Made by a program: the position numbers and the translations under genes. 11,961 nt of DNA from assembly GCA_026705105.1 (NCBI GenBank), contig JAPPBK010000447.1:1-11961 (forward strand), given 5' to 3'. Positions 1 to 6,401 of this stretch are shown here, piece by piece; position 1 is the stretch's first letter; each line of letters begins with the position of its first letter. This stretch comes from Chloroflexota bacterium. GTDB taxonomy: Bacteria > Chloroflexota > Dehalococcoidia > Bin125. The notes under the pieces are model-generated. The model did no database searches. It was not told the origin of the DNA and saw nothing but the letters and a program-made list of their open reading frames with translations.

Positions 1-1058
1 TTCGATGCGGAGCGCCTGCGGCAGAGCCTCGCCGCCGATCCCCTCGAACCCTTCAACCCAGAGGAGCACTGGCTGTCTTCGATGAGCTCGCCAAGCCGGG
101 CGGGTTGCTGGCGGAAGCCGAAGGCATACAGCTCCGCTCGGTCTTTCCCTCGACTACCGCCGCAGCGCTGACCACGCTCGCGACGGGCGCGTGGCCCTCG
201 CAGCACGGCGTGCCCGCCTGGTACACGCACTTGCATCGCCATGACCTGACGGCGACCATTCTCCCCTTCGTCGAGCGCGACTCCGAGCGCAAGTTGCAGG
301 AGTTCGGCATCCGACCGAGCGAGGCGTTCAGCTACCCGTCGCGCATGGCGGCGATCGAAGGTCGGTTCCGCACCTATCATCCGCGGGCGATCTCCAACAG
401 CGAGTTCACCTGCTACCAGCGAGGCTCCGCGCCCACGGATCCCTACGACCACCTGCGCGACGCTGCGGCAACGGTCGTCTCTCGGATCGTCGAGGAGGAC
501 GAGCCGGGGATTCACTACCTCTATCTGCCGATGATTGACTCCGCATCCCATCGTGACGGACCCAACGCGTCGGCCACGAGACGGGCGCTCGATGCGGTGG
601 ATGCGACGCTGGGCGCAATCGCCGGACAACTGGACGGCCGCGCCCGAATTGCGATCAGCGCCGATCACGGTGGGTTGCATGTGTCGGCCGCGGAAAAGTC
701 GCTGTTTCTTCCAGACGACTCGATGCTTGATCATCTGCATACGCCTCCGCACGGAGAGCCGCGTGTGCCGATGTTCTGCGTGCGGCGAGGTCGCGAAGAC
801 GTGTTTGAGGGAGAGTTCCGTGAGCGCTGGGGACGCGACTGGGCGCTGATCACACGCGCCGAGGCCGAGGAGATGCGGCTCTTCGGTCCCGAGCCAATGA
901 CGCCGCTGGCGGCGGAACGGATTGGCAGCCACCTGGCGCTGACGTCGACCAAACAAGTGATTGTCTACGGCGAGGCGGGCAACAAGGTGGCGGCGCTGAA
1001 TGGCTATCACGCCGGGCTTCGGGCGGAGGAGATGGAGATCCCGCTGCTGCTTGCCTAG
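1..1058 (+). CDS. Alkaline phosphatase/nucleotide pyrophosphatase-family hydrolase, 5' partial, apparent frameshift
   Basis: This is a metal-dependent phosphate-ester hydrolase of the type I phosphodiesterase/nucleotide pyrophosphatase family (COG1524-like); the substrate cannot be told. From the TTG at 105 the frame gives 317 residues. VFPSTTAAALTTLATG (residues 13-28) holds the Thr nucleophile (T17 or T18). Metal ligands follow in family order: D145 and H149 in IDSASHRDGP, D187-H188 in SADHGG, H302 in GYHAGL. The TTG has no ribosome binding site and is unlikely to be the true start. Bases 1-80 look coding in a different frame (frame 1; about 83% G/C at third positions) while the downstream frame looks non-coding there. 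A frame break near 75-90, natural or from assembly, is therefore likely. The N-terminal Asp-Gly metal motif expected in this family is not visible and may lie before the window or be lost. The family call is confident; whether the gene is intact is not. Confidence 0.8.
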   Translation, partial: RCGAPAAEPRRRSPRTLQPRGALAVFDELAKPGGLLAEAEGIQLRSVFPSTTAAALTTLATGAWPSQHGVPAWYTHLHRHDLTATILPFVERDSERKLQEFGIRPSEAFSYPSRMAAIEGRFRTYHPRAISNSEFTCYQRGSAPTDPYDHLRDAAATVVSRIVEEDEPGIHYLYLPMIDSASHRDGPNASATRRALDAVDATLGAIAGQLDGRARIAISADHGGLHVSAAEKSLFLPDDSMLDHLHTPPHGEPRVPMFCVRRGREDVFEGEFRERWGRDWALITRAEAEEMRLFGPEPMTPLAAERIGSHLALTSTKQVIVYGEAGNKVAALNGYHAGLRAEEMEIPLLLA

Positions 1059-1059
1059 A

Positions 1060-1092
1060 GGGGCCGGGCAGGCCCCTGCGTGAAGCAGGGGC
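1060..1092. terminator. Overlapping inverted repeats between convergent genes
   Basis: The 42-bp gap between two converging genes holds a perfect 8-bp stem, GCCCCTGC (1072-1079) with GCAGGGGC (1085-1092), loop GTGAA. A second stem, GGGGCC (1060-1065) with GGCCCC (1071-1076), shares its 3' arm with the first, so the two exclude each other. There is no T-run on either strand. It is probably a two-way transcription terminator; this is inferred from position and symmetry. Confidence 0.6.
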
Positions 1093-1100
1093 TGGAGCGA

Positions 1101-2207
1101 CTAGTCGTCGAACTCCATGATCGCGCGACCGAAGATTTCTCCGTGCTCGAGGGCGGTGGTGGCCTCGTTGATTTGGCCGATCGTGAAGCGCTCGGTGACC
1201 ATTGCGTCGAGGTCGAGCGCGCCGTCATCGGCCCAGGCGAGGAACATCGGGAAATCGCGGTCGGGGTGGCAGCTGCCGCCGATTGAGCCGATGTACTTCT
1301 TCTCATTGATCAGCATGCCGCGCATGTCGACCTCGCTGAAGGTCACGCCCGATTGCGGTACACCGACCAAGACCGCTGTGCCGCCGGTCTCGGCGCCCAG
1401 GATGCCCGGACGTACGGCGCGGAGGATTTGACCCATCGTCACTTCGCGTCCGATGCAGTCGAACGCGAAATCGGCGCCCGAAATCGGCTCACCGAAGCTG
1501 GTCAGCCCTTCGCCCTGGGTGAGCGCGTGAATCTGCTCGATTGCGTCGCCGCCCGAGGCGTTGACACCGTGAGTCGCGCCGAAGCGCTTGGCGAACTCCA
1601 GCTTCTCGTCGTCCAGGTCGACGGCGATAATCGGATTGGCGTTGACGACCGAGGCTGCGACCACGGCAGAGAGCCCCACGCCGCCGACGCCGAAGATCAC
1701 CACGCTGTCGCCCTCGCGCACTGCGGCGGTGTTGTAGACGGCGCCGGAGCCGGTCAGCACGGCGCAGCCGATGATCGAGGTGACGTCGCGGCGCGTGTCC
1801 TGGGGGACCTTGACGATGTACTTCTCGTCGGCGATCGTCGTGTCGGCCCAGGTGAAGACGTTGCGCGTGGTCGCCGTGCGGCCGTTGGGCCGCTCGACCA
1901 CGATCGCATCAACTTCGCGGGTCGCCGTGTCGGGACTGCGCGGAACCCAGGTGACGAAGACGATGTCGCCGACCTGCACGTTGGTCACCTGCGAACCGAT
2001 CTTGATCACTTCGCCGGTCGCCTCGTGACCGAGGATCTGATCGCCGTTGCGCGGATTGTGCATCTGGTGCAACTGCGAATGGCAGATGCCCGAGGCGAAC
2101 TGGCGGACCACGACCTGGAAGTCGCTGGGGTCGGGCAGGTCCACCCGCTCTACCGCCAGGGGCTCGTCTGCTTCGGGGAGGAAGACCACGCGTGCGGGAG
2201 TCGGCAT
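1101..2207 (-). CDS. Zinc-type alcohol dehydrogenase (MDR superfamily) without structural-zinc site
   Basis: A 368-residue medium-chain dehydrogenase likely oxidising an alcohol or reducing an aldehyde with NAD(H) in the cytosol. The catalytic zinc ligands are C42 (GICHSQLH), H61-E62 (GHEATGEV) and C148 (GCAVLTGSGA). The Rossmann motif GVGGVG is at 173-178, and the acidic D197 at the end of the second strand (AVDLDDEKLEFAKRFGA) favours NAD over NADP. The C148 context resembles class III/formaldehyde dehydrogenases. The lobe that normally carries four cysteines for structural zinc (about residues 82-130) contains none and instead reads GDIVFVTWVPR followed by a rewritten loop. The ATG at 2207 has AAGGA 8-9 bases upstream. 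It is divergent from the methyltransferase, with a 68-bp shared gap. The substrate is unknown. Confidence 0.88.
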   Translation of the reverse strand: MPTPARVVFLPEADEPLAVERVDLPDPSDFQVVVRQFASGICHSQLHQMHNPRNGDQILGHEATGEVIKIGSQVTNVQVGDIVFVTWVPRSPDTATREVDAIVVERPNGRTATTRNVFTWADTTIADEKYIVKVPQDTRRDVTSIIGCAVLTGSGAVYNTAAVREGDSVVIFGVGGVGLSAVVAASVVNANPIIAVDLDDEKLEFAKRFGATHGVNASGGDAIEQIHALTQGEGLTSFGEPISGADFAFDCIGREVTMGQILRAVRPGILGAETGGTAVLVGVPQSGVTFSEVDMRGMLINEKKYIGSIGGSCHPDRDFPMFLAWADDGALDLDAMVTERFTIGQINEATTALEHGEIFGRAIMEFDD

Positions 2208-2247
2208 CTGTTCAATCCTTACTTGATCAGATTTGAGTGCTAGCAGG

Positions 2248-2253
2248 ATTCTA
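2248..2253 (-). promoter_or_regulatory. Possible -10 element for the alcohol dehydrogenase gene
   Basis: On the minus strand this reads TAGAAT, five of six matches to the bacterial -10 consensus, about 40 bases before the ATG at 2207 in the divergent gap. No convincing -35 hexamer is seen at 16-18 bases upstream. It is a tentative call from sequence alone. Confidence 0.3.
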
Positions 2254-2275
2254 GTCTGCCCCTTGAGGACAGGAC

Positions 2276-2896
2276 ATGGAGATCATCACCCGGCGCGGGC
2301 CGCGAACCATGGACGCTGCGGAGTTCAACGAGCAGCGCGCTCGGTACGCATCGACGCTGATCGATCTGGGTACCGGCGACGGCGCCTGGCCGCGTCGCTT
2401 TGCGCGCGAGCATGCCAATGTCCTGGCGGTCGGCGTCGACTCTGATCGGGATGCGCTGCGCGAGGCGGCGAAGCTGGCCGAGCGCAAGCCCGCGCGGGGC
2501 GGCGCGGCGAACGCGATCTTCGTCGCGGCGAGCGCCGAATCGCTGCCCCCGGAGCTACGCGAGTCGGCAGACTGGGTGACGATCTACTTCCCCTGGTCGG
2601 CGCTGCTGCGGATGATCCTCGCGGGCGACGATCGGCTTGGCGAGTTGCTGTATTTCCTCTGCCCAGCGAGGTCGCGCGTGAGCATCGTGCTCAACGCCGA
2701 GGCGCCTCCGGCGGGCGTCGAGCCGCCGACACCTGCGTCAGTGCGCGGTTCACTGGAATCCCCGCTGTCGGCGGCGGGCTTCAGGATCACGAGATCCGAG
2801 CGGCTGGAGGCCTCGCAAGCGCCACCGACCACGTGGGGCGGCCGACTGGTCAAGGGCAGCGGCCGGGCGATGATTGGTCTTGACGCGACGCGATGA
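2276..2896 (+). CDS. KamB/NpmA-like 16S rRNA (adenine-1408-N1) methyltransferase homologue
   Basis: A 206-residue SAM-dependent methyltransferase. It resembles enzymes that methylate N1 of A1408 in the 30S decoding site, which in known members gives resistance to kanamycin, apramycin and related aminoglycosides. The SAM motif IDLGTGDGAWP (29-39) matches the KamB version, as do VDSD (54-57), the segment AERKPARGGAANAIF (68-82), and AASAESLPP (84-92). Both tryptophans used in the family to grip the flipped-out adenine have counterparts: W107 in YFPWSALLR and W187 near the C-terminus in TTWGGRL. Length fits the family (about 210-220). The ATG follows GAGGACAGG. It stands alone: no antibiotic biosynthesis genes, second resistance gene or mobile element are in the window, and third-position base use is like its neighbours. 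Similarity is from memory of the family, so the exact target base (A1408 or another, or no activity) is inferred. Confidence 0.8.
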   Translation: MEIITRRGPRTMDAAEFNEQRARYASTLIDLGTGDGAWPRRFAREHANVLAVGVDSDRDALREAAKLAERKPARGGAANAIFVAASAESLPPELRESADWVTIYFPWSALLRMILAGDDRLGELLYFLCPARSRVSIVLNAEAPPAGVEPPTPASVRGSLESPLSAAGFRITRSERLEASQAPPTTWGGRLVKGSGRAMIGLDATR

Positions 2897-2900
2897 TGCG

Positions 2901-2918
2901 GCGCACCGAGCTGTGCGC
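2901..2918. terminator. Hairpin between convergent genes
   Basis: A perfect 6-bp stem, GCGCAC (2901-2906) with GTGCGC (2913-2918), lies in the 26-bp gap between the converging methyltransferase and aldo/keto reductase genes. No T-run follows on either side. A two-way terminator role is inferred from position. Confidence 0.5.
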
Positions 2919-2922
2919 GGAG

Positions 2923-3924
2923 CTAGCGCATCGCAACTGCGGGATCTGTCGGTCTGGGGATCTGGAACCAGGGCTGATCACAGAACTCGAGGTCCTCTGC
3001 AGTCAGTTCGACGTCTGCGTAGCGCAGGGAGTCCTCGATCTGCTCGGCCCGTGATGCGCCCACGATGGCCGACGTGATCCCGTCTTGCGCCAACACCCAT
3101 GAGATGGCGGCGTGGGTGATGCTCTGGTCGCGCTCGGCGAAGTAGTCCTGCAACCGCGCGACCTGCTCGCGCTGGATGTCGTCCCAGTAGCGGCCCTGGT
3201 AGAGCTGTGAGGTCATGCGGTTGGTGAACCAGTTGTCGCCCTGCAGTTCTTCGGTGTTGCGATAGCGGCCGGTGAGGAAGCCGCCGGCGAGCGGGTTGAA
3301 GCAGATCACGCCGACGCCCTGGTCGCGGCAGAGCGGCAGCAGATCGCTCTCGATGTCGCGCCAGAGAATGTTGTAGCGCGGCTGGTCGCAGACGAATCGG
3401 GTGATACCCAGCTTGTCCGATGCGCCGAGCGCCAACCCGAGCTGCCAGGCGCGGAAGTTCGAGGCTCCGACATAGCGCACCTTGCCCCAGCGCACGAGAT
3501 CGTCGAGGGCTTGCATAGTCTCCTCGATCGGCGTCGATCGATCGGGTCCGTGAAGCTGATAGAGGTCGATGTAGTCAGTGCCCAGGCGGCGCAGCGAGTC
3601 GTCCACCGCCGAGAGAATGTGCTGTCTGGAGTTGCCGCGCTGATGCGGCATCGGGCCGGTGGGCACAAAACACTTGGTCGCTACGATGACCTGATCGCGC
3701 GGCCGGCCGGCGAGCCACTTGCCGATGATCTCCTCGGTTCCGCCGATGTTCGCCTTGCCTGCGGGATAGGCGTCGGATGTGTCGAGGAATGTCACGCCGC
3801 CGTCGAAGGCGGTGTCGAGGATGCGGTGCGCCTCGTCGATCTCGGTCCTCGACCCGAACGTCATCGTTCCCAGGCAGATCTCGGAGACCCGAAGTCCCGT
3901 GTTTCCCAACTTGCGATAGCGCAT
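2923..3924 (-). CDS. Aldo/keto reductase
   Basis: A 333-residue NAD(P)H-dependent oxidoreductase with the AKR TIM-barrel. It opens with the typical MRYRKLGNTGLRVSEICLGT. The catalytic tetrad is visible: D48 (FLDTSDAY), Y53, K84 (VATKC) and H125 (LYQLHGPD). RYVGASNF (150-157) and the C-terminal IVGASRAEQIEDSL (287-300) are the usual cofactor-binding stretches. The reading frame stays open for another 300 codons upstream, but only through the reverse of other genes. The start at 3924 is chosen because it has AAAGGGTGAG just upstream and begins exactly at the family N-terminus. It lies 65 bp downstream of the hotdog thioesterase on the same strand, with a strong hairpin between them. The physiological substrate (carbonyl or sugar-type compound) cannot be told. 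Confidence 0.92.
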   Translation of the reverse strand: MRYRKLGNTGLRVSEICLGTMTFGSRTEIDEAHRILDTAFDGGVTFLDTSDAYPAGKANIGGTEEIIGKWLAGRPRDQVIVATKCFVPTGPMPHQRGNSRQHILSAVDDSLRRLGTDYIDLYQLHGPDRSTPIEETMQALDDLVRWGKVRYVGASNFRAWQLGLALGASDKLGITRFVCDQPRYNILWRDIESDLLPLCRDQGVGVICFNPLAGGFLTGRYRNTEELQGDNWFTNRMTSQLYQGRYWDDIQREQVARLQDYFAERDQSITHAAISWVLAQDGITSAIVGASRAEQIEDSLRYADVELTAEDLEFCDQPWFQIPRPTDPAVAMR

Positions 3925-3955
3925 GTGCTCACCCTTTCTCGCAGACTGATGTGCA

Positions 3956-3985
3956 GTCGGGCAGCGTATCGCGCTGCAGCCCGAC
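3956..3985 (-). terminator. Strong hairpin between thioesterase and aldo/keto reductase genes
   Basis: GTCGG (3956-3960) pairs with CCGAC (3981-3985) and GCAGCG (3961-3966) with CGCTGC (3972-3977), giving an 11-bp stem with a three-base bulge (AGC) and a TATCG loop. It starts 4 bases after the thioesterase stop codon, so it fits a terminator or an mRNA-processing/stabilising structure. There is no T-run. If it terminates, only readthrough or a promoter in the remaining 30 bases could express the reductase. Confidence 0.5.
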
Positions 3986-3989
3986 GGAA

Positions 3990-4403
3990 CTACAGCACCA
4001 TCTGCGTTTGCGTGACCTGGGCGACGAGTTTGCCCTCGGGATTGAGGATGGTGGTCTGCCAGACCTGGGTGCGGCGGCCTCGATGCATGGGGCGGCACTC
4101 GCCCCTGAGCGTGGTTCCTTCGACGCCGCCGCGGAAGAAGTTGGTCTTGGACTCGATCGTCGTGGTGCCCGATTGATCGTCGAGGTTGGCCATGGTGCCG
4201 AGCGCGCCGAGGGTGTCGGCGAAGGCCATGATCGCGCCTCCATGCATCAGGCCCGGAGCAGTACAGAGATCGCGGGTGACGTCGATCTCTCCAACCATCA
4301 GCTCGGGCGACGCGTGGATCAGTCGGATGCCGAGATGATCGGGCAAGAGTCCACGCATGCGCAGGCGGAACGGTTCCAGCTCCAGCGAGGTAGATTCGGG
4401 CAT
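3990..4403 (-). CDS. PaaI-like hotdog-fold thioesterase
   Basis: A 137-residue hotdog-fold protein of the PaaI/YbgC-type acyl-CoA thioesterases, which hydrolyse aromatic or fatty acyl-CoA thioesters in the cytosol. The signature GLMHGGAIMAFADTLGALG (51-69) contains the HGG loop (54-56) at the start of the long central helix and D63, at the position of the catalytic acid in PaaI. The strands IESKTNFFRG (83-92) and TTILNPEGKLVAQVTQTQMV (117-136) are typical of the fold, and the length is normal. The ATG at 4403 is preceded by GAGGAG about 10 bases upstream. It is divergent from the MBL-fold gene and upstream of the aldo/keto reductase. The specific acyl-CoA is unknown. Confidence 0.88.
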   Translation of the reverse strand: MPESTSLELEPFRLRMRGLLPDHLGIRLIHASPELMVGEIDVTRDLCTAPGLMHGGAIMAFADTLGALGTMANLDDQSGTTTIESKTNFFRGGVEGTTLRGECRPMHRGRRTQVWQTTILNPEGKLVAQVTQTQMVL

Positions 4404-4455
4404 CGGGGGGGTTCTCCTCGGCGTGCGGGCGTAGAGTGTCGGCGCAGTTGCGTGA

Positions 4456-4461
4456 TAACGT
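4456..4461 (+). promoter_or_regulatory. Possible -10 element for leaderless MBL-fold gene transcript
   Basis: TAACGT fits the TANNNT -10 pattern common in GC-rich bacteria and ends 6 bases before the ATG at 4468, so transcription would begin at or next to the start codon. The gene has no Shine-Dalgarno sequence, which agrees with a leaderless mRNA. This is inferred; no clear -35 is seen. Confidence 0.3.
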
Positions 4462-4467
4462 CACGCC

Positions 4468-5373
4468 ATGAGCGCTACGCCAATCTATCGGATCGGTTCG
4501 TGCGAGGTTCGGGTGCTGTCGGACGGTGTGATCTGGCTCGACGCCGGGGCCGTGTTCGGGCTCGTGCCCAAGGTCATGTGGCAGCGCGTGACCGGCGAGA
4601 CGAACGAACTCAACCAGATCCCACTGGCGCTGAACTGTCTGTTGCTGGAGTCGGACGGCAAGACCGTGCTGATCGAGACCGGGCAAGGCAACAAGGACTT
4701 TGAGCAGACGCGGCGTCGAGGCTGGGAGCCGGACCACGGCAAGTTGATCGACGACCTGGCGCGCAACGGCGTCCGGCCGGACGATGTCGACATCGTGATC
4801 AACACCCACCTGCACAACGACCACACCGGTTGGAACACCGTCGAGGACAGTGAGGGGGAGCTGGCAGTCACATTCCCCAACGCGCGTTACTACATCCAGC
4901 GCGGCGAATGGGACGAGGCGATGCAGCCAAACGAGCGCACCCGCGCCACCTACCTGCCGGAGAATCTGCTGCCGGTCGAGGCGGCGGGACAGATCGAGTT
5001 CATCGAGGGCGAGACGCAGGTCACGTCAGACATCACGGTGATCGAGACGCCGGGGCACACCGCGGAGCATGCGTCGGTCGTGATTGCCAACGGCGGCGAG
5101 TCGGCGGTCTACCTGGGCGACATGATCCAGCACCAGGTGCAGCTGGAGCGCGTGGCCTGGCTGTCGGCGTTCGACGTGCTGCCGCTGGTCAACCTGGAGA
5201 CCAAGAAGCGAGTGATCGCGGAAGCGATCAAGAACCGCTCGCTGTTGGTCGCGGTGCATAACCCGTTTCCGGGCGTCGGACGGATGAGCGCCGGCGAGCG
5301 CGGGCGCAACGTGTGGACGTCGGAGGCGCCGCACGCTGTCGCCGATAGGGAGACTGCGGTCTCTACGGGCTGA
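4468..5373 (+). CDS. Metallo-beta-lactamase-fold hydrolase
   Basis: A 301-residue MBL-fold metallohydrolase with two metal sites. The signature THLHNDHTGW (113-122) gives H114, H116, D118 and H119. Further ligands are H197 (TPGHTAEH), D218 (YLGDMI) and H264 (VAVHNPFPGVGR). The first strands (YRIGSCEVRVLSDG) and the PFPGVG ending resemble the large group of MBL proteins near quorum-quenching lactonases and related hydrolases; true beta-lactamase function is not suggested. No signal peptide is seen, so it is cytosolic. The start is the first in-frame ATG after the divergent gap; no ribosome binding site is visible. The next gene follows after 34 bp in the same direction, so the two may share a transcript. 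The substrate is unknown. Confidence 0.88.
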   Translation: MSATPIYRIGSCEVRVLSDGVIWLDAGAVFGLVPKVMWQRVTGETNELNQIPLALNCLLLESDGKTVLIETGQGNKDFEQTRRRGWEPDHGKLIDDLARNGVRPDDVDIVINTHLHNDHTGWNTVEDSEGELAVTFPNARYYIQRGEWDEAMQPNERTRATYLPENLLPVEAAGQIEFIEGETQVTSDITVIETPGHTAEHASVVIANGGESAVYLGDMIQHQVQLERVAWLSAFDVLPLVNLETKKRVIAEAIKNRSLLVAVHNPFPGVGRMSAGERGRNVWTSEAPHAVADRETAVSTG

Positions 5374-5407
5374 AGTTCAAGACCGAAACAACGCGGAGGG
5401 CAAGAAC

Positions 5408-6055
5408 ATGGCACTTGGAGGAGGAATCGGCGGCGCCGGCGATCCGATGATGGATCCGGCCGAGATGGCGAAGCTCATTCCCAAACCGCGCCGCATGATG
5501 TGGAAGCAGGAGAGGCTGGTCGACGAGGCGTATCTGCAGTACCGGGATCGGACGGATGAGCTGCCGGAGCCGGATCTGGTCGAACGCATCTTCCTGATCA
5601 TCATGCGCGGCGATCGCTGCCTGCTGGTGCGGCATGGGGATCGTCATCAACCGTGGGTGTTGCCGATTCTTGAGTTCGAAATCGAGCCGCGCCCGGAGCC
5701 GCTGGATCCGGAACTGGATCAGGCGGCGCGCCGGGCCTCGCTGACGCAGACAATCGGCACGGTTGTTGAAGACACCTGGCAAGTACCGGTCGGCGACTGG
5801 TCTCAGCACACGCAAGTGCAGATGACCGCCAAGGAGTTGCAGGACAAGATCGAGCCCGGCGCGCGACGCTACGAGATGATCGTCACTGCCGGGGCCGGCG
5901 AGCCGCAGGAGCTACGAGGCGACAACGAGTGGGCGAGGCGGTTCTTCCCCTCGCGTGATGTTGTCAAGCTACTGCGCGAGCGCTACAACGACTACGAGGA
6001 ACTTGAGCTGGCATACGATCAGATGCTGATCGAGGCGGCCAAGGCCGGCGTCTGA
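5408..6055 (+). CDS. Hypothetical protein with a decayed Nudix-like core
   Basis: A 215-residue cytosolic protein that I do not recognise by name. Residues 59-120 read like a Nudix fold: strands ERIFLIIMRGD and RCLLVRHG, then PWVLPILEFEIE in place of the usual WxLPGG.vE, then QAARRASLTQTIGTVV where the REx2EExG helix should be. The catalytic glutamates are absent, so hydrolysis is unlikely; binding or a structural role is possible. The N-terminus is Gly/Met-rich (MALGGGIGGAGDPMM). The C-terminal 35 residues form an acidic helix (ERYNDYEELELAYDQMLIEA). The ATG at 5408 has GGAGGG seven bases upstream. It lies 34 bp after the MBL-fold gene and before the ilv leader. Nudix descent is an inference from pattern; structure prediction would decide. 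Confidence 0.7.
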   Translation: MALGGGIGGAGDPMMDPAEMAKLIPKPRRMMWKQERLVDEAYLQYRDRTDELPEPDLVERIFLIIMRGDRCLLVRHGDRHQPWVLPILEFEIEPRPEPLDPELDQAARRASLTQTIGTVVEDTWQVPVGDWSQHTQVQMTAKELQDKIEPGARRYEMIVTAGAGEPQELRGDNEWARRFFPSRDVVKLLRERYNDYEELELAYDQMLIEAAKAGV

Positions 6056-6120
6056 TTGGCCAGTGTGATCATTGAGGTAACAGACTGCCGTTGCTCGACA
6101 TAGTAGGCTCGTGCTCAACC

Positions 6121-6252
6121 ATGACCGACATGGCGATACGCCTCAACCCAGCCGCTCGCACGTCAGGGCGTCCCATCGGCATTCGCCGGGGATTGCGGCT
6201 GGTTCGCCGGGTACCTGTTGTTGTATCCGGCGGCCGCGCGTTCCGCGCCTGA
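6121..6252 (+). CDS. Candidate ilvB attenuation leader peptide
   Basis: A 43-codon ORF begins at ATG 6121 and stops at TGA 6250-6252. Eleven of 43 residues are Ile, Leu or Val, with the cluster LRLVRRVPVVVS at residues 25-36. All five valine codons are GTT or GTA (6202-6225), although the surrounding genes use mostly GTC and GTG. Slow or rare codons for the regulating amino acid are typical of leader peptides such as IvbL, which has Val runs. No Shine-Dalgarno precedes it, but TAGGCT at 6104-6109 could start a nearly leaderless mRNA. High arginine content (10 of 43) is a caution, since chance frames in GC-rich DNA are also Arg-rich. Function is inferred from position and composition. Confidence 0.5.
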   Translation: MTDMAIRLNPAARTSGRPIGIRRGLRLVRRVPVVVSGGRAFRA

Positions 6253-6305
6253 GCGACCGGCGCTCAAGGCACGGGCACGGAGCCAGCGCCGCCGAGATCG
6301 CCGGA
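6226..6305 (+). promoter_or_regulatory. Competing RNA structures of the putative attenuator
   Basis: Just after the valine codons of the leader ORF, TCCGGCG (6226-6232) can pair with CGCCGGA (6299-6305), and GGCGGC (6229-6234) can pair with GCCGCC (6288-6293). The second pairing competes with CGGCGCT (6258-6264) and AGCGCCG (6285-6291). A tight GCGCG-TTC-CGCGC hairpin lies at 6236-6248 across the leader's end. A ribosome stalled on the Val codons would cover the first arm and change which pairs form. This is a paper reading of complementarity without energy calculation. Confidence 0.35.
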
Positions 6306-6401
6306 CATCCAAGCGCCGTATGACTCAGACACCGGACCCAGCCAGCATCGTGAGTAGACCACACCCAGAGACTGGGCCGAGCCACGCTTGAGGAGACCGC
6401 C

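Larger units (their letters stand above)
6056..6401 (+). promoter_or_regulatory. ilv operon leader region
   Basis: This 346-bp stretch before ilvB lacks an ordinary gene. It holds a possible -10 (TAGGCT, 6104-6109), a 43-codon Val-rich ORF at 6121-6252, a set of GC-rich inverted repeats from 6226 to 6305, a small hairpin CCCAG/CTGGG (6364-6376), and the ilvB ribosome binding site AGGAG (6391-6395). I see no T-box sequence. The layout matches attenuation leaders of branched-chain amino acid operons, but no hairpin followed by a T-run is present, so the way it would stop expression is unclear. Confidence 0.5.

Noticed and set aside
1353..2243. A 296-codon open frame on the plus strand opposite the alcohol dehydrogenase
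   Set aside because: The reverse strand encodes a full dehydrogenase with all active-site motifs; the plus-strand product is an Asp/Gly/Arg-rich shadow.
2923..4824. A 633-codon open frame on the minus strand
   Set aside because: Only the part from the ATG at 3924 is a gene (aldo/keto reductase). The upstream 300 codons are Arg/Pro/His-rich shadow of the thioesterase and MBL-fold genes.
4468..5373. A true beta-lactamase resistance gene
   Set aside because: The HxHxDH motif only shows the MBL fold; there is no signal peptide and overall features fit the broad hydrolase group.
6056..6401. T-box riboswitch before ilvB
   Set aside because: No T-box consensus or following terminator with a T-run is present; a translated leader is the better explanation.
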